From Sphingobacterium sp. R2 (GTDB taxonomy: Bacteria > Bacteroidota > Bacteroidia > Sphingobacteriales > Sphingobacteriaceae): a stretch of 64,000 nucleotides of DNA. The stretch is from positions 5,208,001 through 5,272,000 of the forward strand of contig NZ_CP142884.1 in the NCBI RefSeq assembly GCF_040760075.1. Direction: 5' to 3'. The position numbers and the translations under genes are program-made. Shown piece by piece: positions 55,881 to 64,000 of the stretch (the stretch's first letter is position 1; the number at the start of each line of letters is the position of its first letter). The notes under the pieces were generated by a model. The model was not told where the DNA came from. It searched no databases and was given only the letters and a program-made list of their open reading frames with translations.

Positions 55881-56582
55881 CCTCAATAGCTGTCTTATGG
55901 AAACCAGATGACCAAATAACACAATGGGCACTATAAATGTTGGCAACCAACTAAACGGAAAATTTAAAATAGCTATGTTAGGTTGTTCAAAGGCGAATTT
56001 TTGTACGGGAGATGGTGCGGAAAAAAAAGCATTTATGACAATGTTAATCAGAAGACCAAGACAGACAAGGTTCCAAATCAAAACTGTTTTATGGCTAATC
56101 TTTCCTTTTGCTAACCCAAAGTATGCAATTAATGGCGCGGTTATGCCTGCGATAATATCAAAATTTCTCCCCTCAAAAGTCATTAACTCGGGAATAGCAT
56201 TGTTCAGAAAAAGCCACAACAGCACTATCTCTACAGGAATTCTGACTGTATTCAAATAAGTAATGTTTGTTAAAGAGAGGCTGTCAACCAATTGCCGTCC
56301 CTTTTTCATTGCGAACAAGGTCACAATTGTTAAAATTGGCGGTACAATCCCAAACAACAATATTTTGGGAGGAAATGAATTTGTGTCAGAATTGTACGTG
56401 TTTTTAAGAGACAGAACAGCTTGAATGATTAACCACACTATCAAACCGATAATGATTTTGGTTGAGTGTTGTCGCGTAGTTGGGGATTCTGAAGTCTTAA
56501 TAATCCAAGAGAACATAAAAAGCGTTACGACGGTTGTCAATCCAAAAATTAAAGGAATGTATATGGGTAAATTTGTTAACAT
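55875..56582 (-). CDS. Hypothetical multi-pass membrane protein
   Basis: A 235-residue protein with seven likely transmembrane segments, without charged catalytic motifs (start MLTNLPIYIPLIFGLTTVVTLFMFSWIIKTSES). Related-looking proteins are common in Bacteroidota and lack a function as far as I know. Overlaps the MepB relic by a few bases on the opposite strand. Confidence 0.65.
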   Translation of the reverse strand: MLTNLPIYIPLIFGLTTVVTLFMFSWIIKTSESPTTRQHSTKIIIGLIVWLIIQAVLSLKNTYNSDTNSFPPKILLFGIVPPILTIVTLFAMKKGRQLVDSLSLTNITYLNTVRIPVEIVLLWLFLNNAIPELMTFEGRNFDIIAGITAPLIAYFGLAKGKISHKTVLIWNLVCLGLLINIVINAFFSAPSPVQKFAFEQPNIAILNFPFSWLPTFIVPIVLFGHLVSIRQLLRR

Positions 56583-56736
56583 CTTAGCCTAATAAGTTTG
56601 CAAGGTATAAATATTTTCTATTAGCATCCTTTTCATAGGGCAAGAAATTGAAAACAGCTAAATTCCCCTCTCATGGTGTTAAACTTTAATTTGGAGAATA
56701 TGTCAATAGTGAAGTAAAAAAGAGACTGTAAAATAG

Positions 56737-56783
56737 ACTGTGTCAAGGATAATAATAAGAAGTATTATTATCCTTGACACAGT
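56737..56783. repeat. 21-bp perfect inverted repeat at the IS256 remnant
   Basis: Arms 56737-56757 (beginning ACTGTGTCAAGG) and 56763-56783, loop AGAAG. It immediately precedes the transposase start at 56788. It may be part of the insertion-sequence end or a terminator that insulates it. Confidence 0.8.
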
Positions 56784-56787
56784 AATT

Positions 56788-56935
56788 ATGAGTATTAAAA
56801 AAAGCGATTTTGATTTTGATTCAGCGCTCCGGCGGTAATCGGCGTAACGGAAAGTCCAGTAAGAAGATCCGAACTTCGGAGGGCACGATCAATATCGAAA
56901 CACCCCGTGACCGTAGATCTAACTTCGAGCCCCGT
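56788..56935 (+). mobile_element. IS256-family transposase 5' fragment with deletions
   Basis: ATG SIKKSDFDFDSALRR followed by a stop; in the next frame NRRNGKSSKKIRTSEGTINIETPRDRRSNFEP, the zone that follows the conserved N-terminus of IS256 transposases. About 50 intervening codons are lost. It then runs directly into DarG sequence. Confidence 0.7.
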
Positions 56936-57632
56936 TTGGGAGCTGGTAATGGTGGACTTGACTGGAATATCATCAAAGACATGCTTTTGAGCTCTCTCAA
57001 AGATTTAGATTGTGAAATTATAATTTATGAGCCAAATAAAGCTGTAAAGGAAATACTAAAGAAAGAAAGAGTAGCCTTAACACCTGCTCGAGCAATGTTA
57101 TTATCTGTATTGTTCGAACTTGTAAAGAATGGCGAGTTTATCTCAGAATTTTCAGCTGAAAAAGTTGCTTACTTCTTGCAGAAGTTTGGGGCGAAGGATG
57201 TCTTCAAACTTGAGTTCAAACAAAACTTTTACGTTCCATATTCAGGTAAAGTAAAACATGTACTTTATTATTTAAATCGAAGCTATATTACTGTGTACAG
57301 TGCAAAAGATAAAAACCATTTATAGAAGTCGGCATTATTCTAGAGTCTGAAAAAGAAGTGAATGACTACCAAAATAAGCCGGAAAACAACTAATATTTTG
57401 ATATTACGAATAAAACTAAAAGTTTCTAAGTGGATTTTATTCGGATTTCGGATTAGAGTTGTTATCAACGGTAGATTTTCTAAAGGTGACTGAAAACATC
57501 AACACAGTTGATCAAATAATCGGAAAGATCGAAAATTGGAGTGATCGTAAAAAAACTTTGTTTGCGACAAAACAAAACTTTGTTAAAGTTGCTCTTGATA
57601 ATATAAATCAAAACCTCCGTTTTACATCATAG
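56935..57632 (+). pseudogene. DarG-like macrodomain antitoxin, truncated and broken
   Basis: Starts with the end of the macrodomain (LGAGNGGLDWNIIKDMLLSSLKDLDCEIIIYEPN). It continues with the helical C-terminal region LTPARAMLLSVLFELVKNGEF...AEKVAYFLQKFGAKDVFKLEFKQNFYVPYSGKVKHVLYYLNRSYITVY and a stop at 57323-57325. Other frames carry the later family parts (SDFGLELLSTVDFLKVTENINTVDQIIGKIENWSDRKKTLF) up to 57632. DarG reverses thymidine ADP-ribosylation by DarT; no darT is seen. The first half of the macrodomain is replaced by IS256 sequence. Confidence 0.7.
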
Positions 57633-57896
57633 TATAAGTAATTTCTAAACATTGTCAAAGAACTTTTTAGTTCTAATGGACTGATAATTTGTTTAAGTTT
57701 TAATTTGCAATCCCGCCTAATTCGAGCATTTTTTTTAATAGAAAACTTATTAAATATACTCAATAGATGTTAGAGCTCAAACGATTTCACATTTTTTATT
57801 CACCTAACTTTATAATACAGCGTCAACAGATGCTTCTTTCAACTAAAGATAAACTGTCAAAATCAAAAATAGATAGAATATTCAAATACAGTAAAC

Positions 57897-57935
57897 AAAA
57901 AATCCCGGATCTATGATAGGTCCAGGATTTTTTTA
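57897..57935. terminator. Bidirectional terminator after the TonB receptor
   Basis: Imperfect stem AAAAATCC-GGA / TCC-GGATTTTT with T-tracts on both sides, 20 bp past the receptor stop on the minus strand. Confidence 0.7.
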
Positions 57936-57954
57936 TTCAAACTAGTTAGTCAGC

Positions 57955-60900
57955 TTAATTAAAGATATAGCGAATACCTAATTGCATTTGGTATCTTGAA
58001 TCAATACCAGTATTATTTCTGAAAGTCTGCTCTTTAAGATTCTGACTTACATTATAAGTCGGTCTTCCAGTGCTATCCATTCCTTTATATTGCATAAAGT
58101 TGGTAATATTTGGAGTTTTTGTTACCCCCCATTTACTACTAAGTAGATTACCAACATTAATAATATCTAAAGAAACTTGTAACCTGTGATTATCTTTTGT
58201 TTTCAACACTTTAGATAATTCTTGCATGATACGGATATCAAAACGATTCATCCAAGGATATTCAGCACCATTTCTTTCTGCATATTGTCCTCTTCTTGTA
58301 CTTAAATACTTATCTTGACCAATAAAGGCATCAAGTCTTGACCATTGAGCATCGGCAGTTTCTAGAACTTTAGTTTTATCCTTTGAGTCCACGATATCCA
58401 CTAGAGCAATATCAGCACGATCTGTTGGAACATACATCAAAGCATTAGAAAAGCGTCCACCTGTCTGCAGGATATCACCGCTCACGGTATAATTGTATCT
58501 AGTCGCACCGAAGTTATCTCCATATGGCCTACCTTCATACACTAAGCCTATTCTTGTAGGTAATTGTGGCGTAATATTGAAATTAATATTTACTGCTGCA
58601 ATTATTCTATTTCTCACCATAAAGCTTGAATAAGCCAAAACTGGTGAATTTGGATTGCTTACAATAGCGTTACCTGTGTATGCAGAGTTTGCTTGTGAAC
58701 CTGGATTGGAGGTAATATCTTTAGCGTTGCTATAGGTATAAGCCACCATCGCATCTCCATATTTTCCAAAACGTTTCTCCAATTGCGCAGTTAAACTATA
58801 GGCACTGCCCTTTGAAGTGTTATCTAATACGATAGCACGCGTAATTGAGGGATTGATTTGGTTAGTATAAACCGTCTTTTTAGCGGTCGCATCGTAGTAA
58901 GAAGGATAATATGATCTGGTGTCTCCCGTTCCTTTATAATTACCCGCTGGATCAGTTAAATTCGCGTCTCTGTGATAAACTTCATTGATCGATTTCGTAT
59001 AAATCCCCTCTAAGGTAGCTTTCATATCCCCAGGAAGGCGATATTCCACTGCTAAGTTTGAACGCCAGATTTGAGGCATTTTAAAGTCCCTAGAAGTAAC
59101 GTCAATCTCATAAGTGGCTGGATTTTGTGGATTCGCAGGAATATAAGCTGAAGGATCAGGATTAAACGGCTTATCTGTCGGATTGGTGATAAACATGTTT
59201 CCAAAGGTCATACCAGTCTGTCCAGCTTGGTTCGTTAACCATACCCCTGGAACACCACCTGTAAAAATACCTGTTCCTCCACGCAATACAAAAGATCTAT
59301 CTTGTCTAATATCCCAATCAAATCCCGCTCTTGGAGAAACTAATACGCGAGCTTTCGGTAAGCGTGAAACATCAAGTTTTTCTTCGTTAGCAAATGTCAT
59401 TCCCAATACTTTTTCATTGGAGACAATATCTGTTGTATATACAGGAATGTCTGCTCTCACGCCATAGCTCAATTTAAAGTTTGGCTTTATAAACCATTCA
59501 TCTTGAGCATAAAGTGCTATTGGCATCATGCTGAAATCAGCTGATGGACGGCTAACACCTGGAACCACTGAATAAGTCAATTGATATAATGAAGGATTTA
59601 CAGTTTTATCGCCATTAGCTGCAGCAATAAAATCGTTCATACTCTTGTATCTAAATTGACCATTGATAAATTGAGCAAAGGAATTACTAAACTTTTGATA
59701 GCTTAGGGAACCGCCAAATGTTAAAGTATGTGCTCCAGCAAAAATATTAAAGTTGTCGGTAATACTAAATAAGTTTTGATTTAGTTTATTCAAACCAGAA
59801 AATGGTTCCTGTCCAAATGATATATAGTTCGCTCCGTTGCCGTTCTCAATGTCAACAGTAGGGAAAGCTGTACCCAATGGATCTCTGTAGTCTCTAAAAG
59901 CTGAATAAACGACCTGTATTTGATTCGCATATTTACTGTTAAATGTTGAGTTTAATTCAGCAGTGATGGAATTGATATTATTATTCTGACGATATCTTAA
60001 GTTCGAGAAGATCATGGAGTTTACACTTGGTCCACGACCACTGTTACTATTCGACCCACTTGGATTAATATCTCTATAGGAATCTAAGTGATTATAACGA
60101 AGAGTAAATTTATGCTTTTCGTTAATATTCCAGTCGATTTTAGCTGTAATATTATTCGCCTTTTGATCGTTATTAAATCCTTCATAAACACCTGGATCGT
60201 ATCCATAATTATCGATCAGGGTTTTCTTTACTAAATCTAAATCAGACGCCTTAACATTTGACTCATTTGCTCCACCAGTACCACGGTTCGCAAGGATATT
60301 AGAGCCGGGAGTTGTACGCTTAGTTGTCTCGCCATTTAAGAAAAAGAATAATTTATTCTTAATGATTGGACCACCAACGCTAAATCCAAGCTGGTTATTT
60401 TTATATGATTCTGTTTTTGGTAATTTTTCACCATCGACTTTATAGCCTTGTAAGTCTTGGTTTTTGAAATACCAATAAGCCGATCCAGTTACTGTGTTCG
60501 TACCAGATTTTGTAATCGCGTTGACACCTGCTCCAGTAAAACCACCTTGTTTTACGTCATAAGGAGAAAGATTGATTTGAATAGACTCAATTGCATCTAA
60601 AGAAAATGGTTGTGCATTTGTTTGTCCACCTGGAAGAGCGGATAAACCAAAAGCATTATTCATCTGCGCACCATCCAAAGTTAATGAGTTAAACAAACTA
60701 TTTCTTCCAGCAAATGAGAAACCATCTCCTTGTGAGTTTGCTTGCGGATTTAGCTTTGTCAAATCGGTGATACTTCTAGAAATAGCTGGCATTTCCTCAA
60801 TTTTCTTTCTACCTACAACAGTGGAAACACCAGTTTTAGTTGCACCTCTGCGCGCCGTAACCGTAACCTCTTCCAACGTTGTGTTTTTATCCGCAAAAAC

Positions 60901-61215
60901 AGGATTTAACACAAATGGCTGTCCCAATTGTAAATAGACATCATTATAGATTATAGGGTCTTGTCCAACATAAGTTACTTCAATTCTGTAAGGTCCACCA
61001 ACACGCATGTTAGCTAAATTGAAGCGACCTGCTGCATTTGCCGAACCGGTATAAATGGTCCCTGAGGGCACATGCGTGGCCTTAATCGTAGCACCCGAAG
61101 TTAGACTGCCGTTTGCCTCTTTTACAATACCTGTAACGCTACTTGTTGTAACCTGAGCTTGTACAGCACCATAACTAGCCATAACAAGAGCGAAAAAGAG
61201 TAAAGATCTTTTCAT
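57955..61215 (-). CDS. Oar-like TonB-dependent receptor with carboxypeptidase-regulatory domain
   Basis: Outer-membrane receptor of 1086 residues. Signal peptide (MKRSLLFFALVMASYGAVQAQ); CarboxypepD_reg domain (about 25-110); a TonB-box-like stretch and plug (EVTVTARRGATKTGVSTVVGRKKIEEMPAISRSITDLTKLNPQA...SLTLDGAQMNNAFGL). A large barrel ends in RYQMQLGIRYIFN with the terminal aromatic residue. It belongs to the Oar group, in which no SusD partner is needed; none is present. In Myxococcus Oar is required for development and protein translocation; here the substrate is unknown. Single-gene unit ending at a terminator. Confidence 0.9.
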   Translation of the reverse strand: MKRSLLFFALVMASYGAVQAQVTTSSVTGIVKEANGSLTSGATIKATHVPSGTIYTGSANAAGRFNLANMRVGGPYRIEVTYVGQDPIIYNDVYLQLGQPFVLNPVFADKNTTLEEVTVTARRGATKTGVSTVVGRKKIEEMPAISRSITDLTKLNPQANSQGDGFSFAGRNSLFNSLTLDGAQMNNAFGLSALPGGQTNAQPFSLDAIESIQINLSPYDVKQGGFTGAGVNAITKSGTNTVTGSAYWYFKNQDLQGYKVDGEKLPKTESYKNNQLGFSVGGPIIKNKLFFFLNGETTKRTTPGSNILANRGTGGANESNVKASDLDLVKKTLIDNYGYDPGVYEGFNNDQKANNITAKIDWNINEKHKFTLRYNHLDSYRDINPSGSNSNSGRGPSVNSMIFSNLRYRQNNNINSITAELNSTFNSKYANQIQVVYSAFRDYRDPLGTAFPTVDIENGNGANYISFGQEPFSGLNKLNQNLFSITDNFNIFAGAHTLTFGGSLSYQKFSNSFAQFINGQFRYKSMNDFIAAANGDKTVNPSLYQLTYSVVPGVSRPSADFSMMPIALYAQDEWFIKPNFKLSYGVRADIPVYTTDIVSNEKVLGMTFANEEKLDVSRLPKARVLVSPRAGFDWDIRQDRSFVLRGGTGIFTGGVPGVWLTNQAGQTGMTFGNMFITNPTDKPFNPDPSAYIPANPQNPATYEIDVTSRDFKMPQIWRSNLAVEYRLPGDMKATLEGIYTKSINEVYHRDANLTDPAGNYKGTGDTRSYYPSYYDATAKKTVYTNQINPSITRAIVLDNTSKGSAYSLTAQLEKRFGKYGDAMVAYTYSNAKDITSNPGSQANSAYTGNAIVSNPNSPVLAYSSFMVRNRIIAAVNINFNITPQLPTRIGLVYEGRPYGDNFGATRYNYTVSGDILQTGGRFSNALMYVPTDRADIALVDIVDSKDKTKVLETADAQWSRLDAFIGQDKYLSTRRGQYAERNGAEYPWMNRFDIRIMQELSKVLKTKDNHRLQVSLDIINVGNLLSSKWGVTKTPNITNFMQYKGMDSTGRPTYNVSQNLKEQTFRNNTGIDSRYQMQLGIRYIFN

Positions 61216-61679
61216 ATAATGTGATTTGTTAAAAAATGTTAAGCAAAATTACTAAGAGATTTGAAATTACAAAGGACTTAATATAAACTTAACACACTAA
61301 ACCACACCCATTTCATGAAATCCACACCAAAAATCAGACATCAACCTATAATTTATCACGAAAAAAAACGTTGTAAGATGTTTTAAACCAACATTTACAT
61401 TCGTATTATCTGATCAAAAATAGTTTTCCACATCAATTCTGGATTTTTTTTTGTAACAACATTCTTCCAATCGGAATTTAATTTTTTAAAAATTTTTAGC
61501 TAATTTCCTAACAGTTGAAAATTACCTTATACAACTCAGTTTCCTGTAGCAATTGCACTACAAGAGCCTAACGAATTGAAAAAATCTAAACGATTGTATA
61601 CGCTGGATGTTTTGTATAAAAACTTGTTTCAAAAGCCAAGAACATTTCTGAAATTCGCACACCTAATATTTTACGCTTC
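61216..61679. other. Divergent intergenic region
   Basis: 464 bp, AT-rich, between the minus-strand receptor and the plus-strand DUF5362 gene. Both promoters should be here. No gene, repeat or clear -33/-7 pair was found. Confidence 0.4.
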
Positions 61680-62156
61680 ATGGAAGACGGTATTCAAAAT
61701 TCTTCTTTTGTAGAACCTGCAGACCTTAAACTGTCTCCTGCAGGACTCGCTTTTTTAGCTTCAGCAGCCAAATGGGCCAATTTTTTGGCCATCGTCTGTT
61801 TTATTTTCATCGGCATCTCGGCCATCACCATGGTTAGCCTGATCTTTGGCGCAAGCGCATTGTCACTCGGTGCAGACGAATATGTCACAGCGGGGGCCTT
61901 ATCCACATTCGGTGTCCTCTACCTGCTCTTTCTTGCTTTCTTTTGCCTTCCCATCTATTTTCTGTATAATTTCGGATCCAAAGCGAAAAAAGCAATTGAA
62001 AACCGCGACACCATTCAGCTGGAGCTCTGCTTGGATGCGTTAAAAAAACATTACAAATTTATTGGCATCATGGTCATCATTACCATCGCCTTTAATTTTA
62101 TGGGATTGGTCATCGGTGTAGTACTCGGCGTTAGCGATGCGCTAGCCGGGGTGTAA
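61680..62156 (+). CDS. DUF5362-like membrane protein
   Basis: A 158-residue protein with about three long transmembrane segments (about 30-62, 74-95, 124-152). Pattern LKLSPAGLAFLASAAKWANFLAIVCFIFIGI and LYLLFLAFFCLPIYFLYNFGSKAKKAIENRDTIQLELCLDALKKHYKFIGIMVI, as in the DUF5362 family of Bacteroidota. Function unknown. Followed by a strong terminator. Confidence 0.7.
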   Translation: MEDGIQNSSFVEPADLKLSPAGLAFLASAAKWANFLAIVCFIFIGISAITMVSLIFGASALSLGADEYVTAGALSTFGVLYLLFLAFFCLPIYFLYNFGSKAKKAIENRDTIQLELCLDALKKHYKFIGIMVIITIAFNFMGLVIGVVLGVSDALAGV

Positions 62157-62179
62157 CTTGATCAAAATATAATTCAAAA

Positions 62180-62213
62180 AAAAGAGGGATCTGCTCGCGC
62201 AAATCCCTCTTTT
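62180..62213. terminator. Bidirectional intrinsic terminator
   Basis: 11-bp stem AAAAGAGGGAT with ATCCCTCTTTT and a 12-nt loop, between convergent genes, with A- and T-tracts on both flanks. Confidence 0.85.
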
Positions 62214-62230
62214 CGTATCCTATTAATCTT

Positions 62231-63043
62231 TTATTTCTTATAATATTTCATCGCATTCGGAATCAATTTTTGGATATCCGCAATACGTCGCTCATCACTC
62301 GGGTGCGTACTCAAAAACTCTGGCTGCCCTTTCTGACTTCCTGAAGCCATACGCTTCCAAAAATCGACCGCTTCGTTTGGATTATATCCCGCCAAGGCCA
62401 TAATAATCAAGCCTGCTGCATCTGCGTCGGACTCGTCGCTTCTGGAGAATTTCAACTGCGCCAAATTTCCGCCCAAACCGTAAAGATTATTGAAAACTCC
62501 AAGGGTACTGTTGCCAGATATCCCTGCTGCGGAACCTAAAATCTGTCCGCCCAATTGCAAAGCAATCTGATTCGAAGCCTGCGCTACGGAATGCTCCTCA
62601 ATCGCATGGGCGATCTCATGCCCCATTACTGTGGCAAGTCCGGCTTCGGTACGTGTAACAGGTAATATTCCCGTATAAACCGCCACTTTACCACCAGGCA
62701 TACACCATGCGTTCACATCATCACTCCTTACTAAGTTGAACTCCCAATTGAAGTTAAATTGGTTGGCACGACCGGTGCTTTGCAAATATTGGTTCACCGC
62801 TGTGGCCAGTTTATTGCCCACACGTTTAACCATTGCCGCATCGGCAGTCCCAGTGACTACTTTTGAACTATTCTTCGATAAAAAATCTTTATAAGCCAAT
62901 GCAGCTTGCTCGTTCACTTGATCAGCACTGACCAATTTCAAATATTTTTTCCCGGTAACAGCAGAAGTTGCACAACCTGACAACCCCGATGCCAGTGTTA
63001 CACACGCTAATACCATAGCTGAATACTTAAACATTCCGTTCAT
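62231..63043 (-). CDS. M48-family metallopeptidase lipoprotein
   Basis: A 270-residue zinc protease of the M48 (LoiP/BepA-like) type. Signal peptide with lipobox LSGCATS, so an outer-membrane-anchored lipoprotein. Catalytic motif VMGHEIAHAIEEHS (HExxH) and the third ligand in SDESDADAAGLIIMALAGYNPNEA. The C-terminal STHPSDERRIADIQKLIP is typical. These enzymes degrade misfolded envelope proteins. Single gene. Confidence 0.92.
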   Translation of the reverse strand: MNGMFKYSAMVLACVTLASGLSGCATSAVTGKKYLKLVSADQVNEQAALAYKDFLSKNSSKVVTGTADAAMVKRVGNKLATAVNQYLQSTGRANQFNFNWEFNLVRSDDVNAWCMPGGKVAVYTGILPVTRTEAGLATVMGHEIAHAIEEHSVAQASNQIALQLGGQILGSAAGISGNSTLGVFNNLYGLGGNLAQLKFSRSDESDADAAGLIIMALAGYNPNEAVDFWKRMASGSQKGQPEFLSTHPSDERRIADIQKLIPNAMKYYKK

Positions 63044-63168
63044 AGTTTATATTTTATTTCAAGGGCCATATGGAGTTTCAAAGCGAAAGATAATCGCTTT
63101 TCAGCGCATCCAACATGGATATTTTACAATAATTTATTAATCCATCGTAGCGGATGCAATTATTGTGC

Positions 63169-63819
63169 CTATTCTTTTTCCTTCGCTTTTTTCTTAAAAA
63201 GGTAGATCTTGGACTCATGCCCCTTTAACAGACGCTCTATATTCTTTTGGTGGGTAATCAACAAGAGGATACAAATCGCTATTCCGTAGAGAAGCACCGA
63301 AGGTATCGTTGTTTTGAATATAAAGGCCAAACTGAATGGAAATGCAAATCCTGCCGAAATGGAACCCAATGAAACGTAATGGGTGGTCAACAGGATAATA
63401 ACAAATACAGAAACACAAACCAAGGCTGCAGGCGTATGGATCGCGAGAATCATACCACAGAGCGTTGCTACGCCCTTCCCTCCTCTGAACCCCGCAAATA
63501 CAGGAAATAAATGTCCCAATACCGCGATAACGCCCAATGCCAACTGAAAGTTAACAAACTGAACATCGCTCGTATTTTGCCCCAGTTCTATTAAATAAGC
63601 TAGATTGGTTGCTGTCCAGCCTTTAAAAATATCGACAAACATCACGATCGATCCCGCTTTCGGTCCCAACACGCGAAAGGTATTAGTCGCCCCAGCATTA
63701 CCACTACCATACTCACGAACATCTACCCCATAAAATGCCTGTCCCAACCAAACAGCCGTTGGTATGGACCCAAACACGTACGCTAGTAATACTGCAATTA
63801 CTAAATAAATCGATATCAT
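63169..63819 (-). CDS. plsY: Glycerol-3-phosphate acyltransferase PlsY
   Basis: Transfers acyl groups from acyl-phosphate to glycerol-3-phosphate, the first step of phospholipid synthesis, at the inner membrane. A 216-residue protein with five or six transmembrane segments. The three conserved PlsY motifs are visible: FGSIPTAVWLG, DVREYGSGNAGATNTFRVLG (phosphate and active-site loop), and GHLFPVFAGFRGGKGVATLCGMIL. It has a basic C-terminal tail (LFKKKAKEKE). It lies 15 bp downstream of nadC on the same strand. Confidence 0.95.
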   Translation of the reverse strand: MISIYLVIAVLLAYVFGSIPTAVWLGQAFYGVDVREYGSGNAGATNTFRVLGPKAGSIVMFVDIFKGWTATNLAYLIELGQNTSDVQFVNFQLALGVIAVLGHLFPVFAGFRGGKGVATLCGMILAIHTPAALVCVSVFVIILLTTHYVSLGSISAGFAFPFSLAFIFKTTIPSVLLYGIAICILLLITHQKNIERLLKGHESKIYLFKKKAKEKE

Positions 63820-63833
63820 TAATTAATTAGTTC

Positions 63834-64000
63834 TTATATTAATTTGGCCTTCAGACTAAGATCAAGGCTCTTCACACTGTGTGTCAAAGCACCTACTGAG
63901 ATATAATCTACCCCGGCCTCCGCATATGACCTAATCGTGTCAAAAGTTATTCCCCCAGAGGCCTCTGTCTTGAACCGACGGTCGATAATCTGAACAGCTT
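63834..64000 (-). CDS. nadC: Nicotinate-nucleotide pyrophosphorylase (carboxylating), 3' part only
   Basis: The final 55 codons of NadC, running off the window. Reads [46 protein letters not shown]. The [19 protein letters not shown] and DLSLK blocks are diagnostic. NadC makes nicotinate mononucleotide from quinolinate and PRPP (NAD synthesis). Probably co-transcribed with plsY. Confidence 0.93.
   Translation of the reverse strand, partial: AVQIIDRRFKTEASGGITFDTIRSYAEAGVDYISVGALTHSVKSLDLSLKAKLI

Noticed and set aside
61230-61250. Match TGTTAAGCA of guide 6 upstream of the Oar-like TonB receptor
   Set aside because: Only nine contiguous bases (about 11 of the first 13). With seven guides and 128 kb of strands, such matches are expected by chance. 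A whole-genome search is required.

Overview
The window looks like a chromosomal segment of a Sphingobacterium-like member of the Bacteroidota. Evidence: two SusC/TonB-dependent receptors, one with a SusD partner, many lipoproteins, DUF6520/MauE/TlpA gene sets, an oleate hydratase, Bacteroidota -33/-7 promoters (TTTG...TAnnTTTG), and moderate-to-low GC with few Shine-Dalgarno sequences. No tRNA or rRNA gene was recognised.

Layout. 0-15 kb is mostly metabolic and house-keeping: the tail of an efflux adaptor, a lipoprotein, a frameshifted methyltransferase, three GNAT acetyltransferases, a VOC protein, two AraC regulators, oleate hydratase next to a 3-hydroxyacyl-CoA dehydrogenase, small hypothetical genes, an 11-bp minisatellite and a DKNYY repeat protein.

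14.8-18.5 kb is the highlight. A minus-strand pair encodes an ECF-type sigma factor and a Cas12f-like protein. The Cas12f-like protein has lost the RuvC Asp and Glu and ends before the zinc finger and RuvC-III. Directly upstream lies a seven-repeat CRISPR array (36-nt repeats, 28-31-nt spacers) and, beyond it, a structured tracrRNA-like segment with an anti-repeat. A divergent XRE regulator has palindromic operators in the same intergenic region. There is no cas1, cas2 or any other cas gene. The simplest reading is an RNA-guided transcription-initiation system (dCas12f-sigma) that uses a CRISPR array as its guide store.

18.5-26 kb is a decay zone. It holds pieces of IS66 (tnpB C-terminus and tnpC at 19.3-21.1 kb, tnpA and tnpB N-terminus at 24.2-24.6 kb), a gene stump, and a lipoprotein with a toxin-like C-terminus followed by a possible membrane immunity protein. 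25-37 kb holds a membrane LytTR-like regulator, two unknown genes, a MauE-like protein, a DUF6520 peptide, and a convergent operon TlpA-SusC-SusD. The TlpA reading frame carries a strange GC-rich repeated 5' extension.

38-57.7 kb is a defence island: a restriction-modification cluster (HsdR_N-like nuclease fused to HsdM, HsdS, an HEPN protein translationally coupled to HsdS, a TIGR04141 protein, a DUF5655 protein), a Septu-like PtuA/PtuB pair, an AbiC-like membrane protein, and a mosaic of relics (WYL regulator, IS256 pieces, NmrA-like oxidoreductase, AraC stump, DUF1016 nuclease, MepB, DarG antitoxin).

57.9-64 kb returns to core functions: an Oar-like TonB receptor, a DUF5362 membrane protein, an M48 metallopeptidase, PlsY and the end of NadC.
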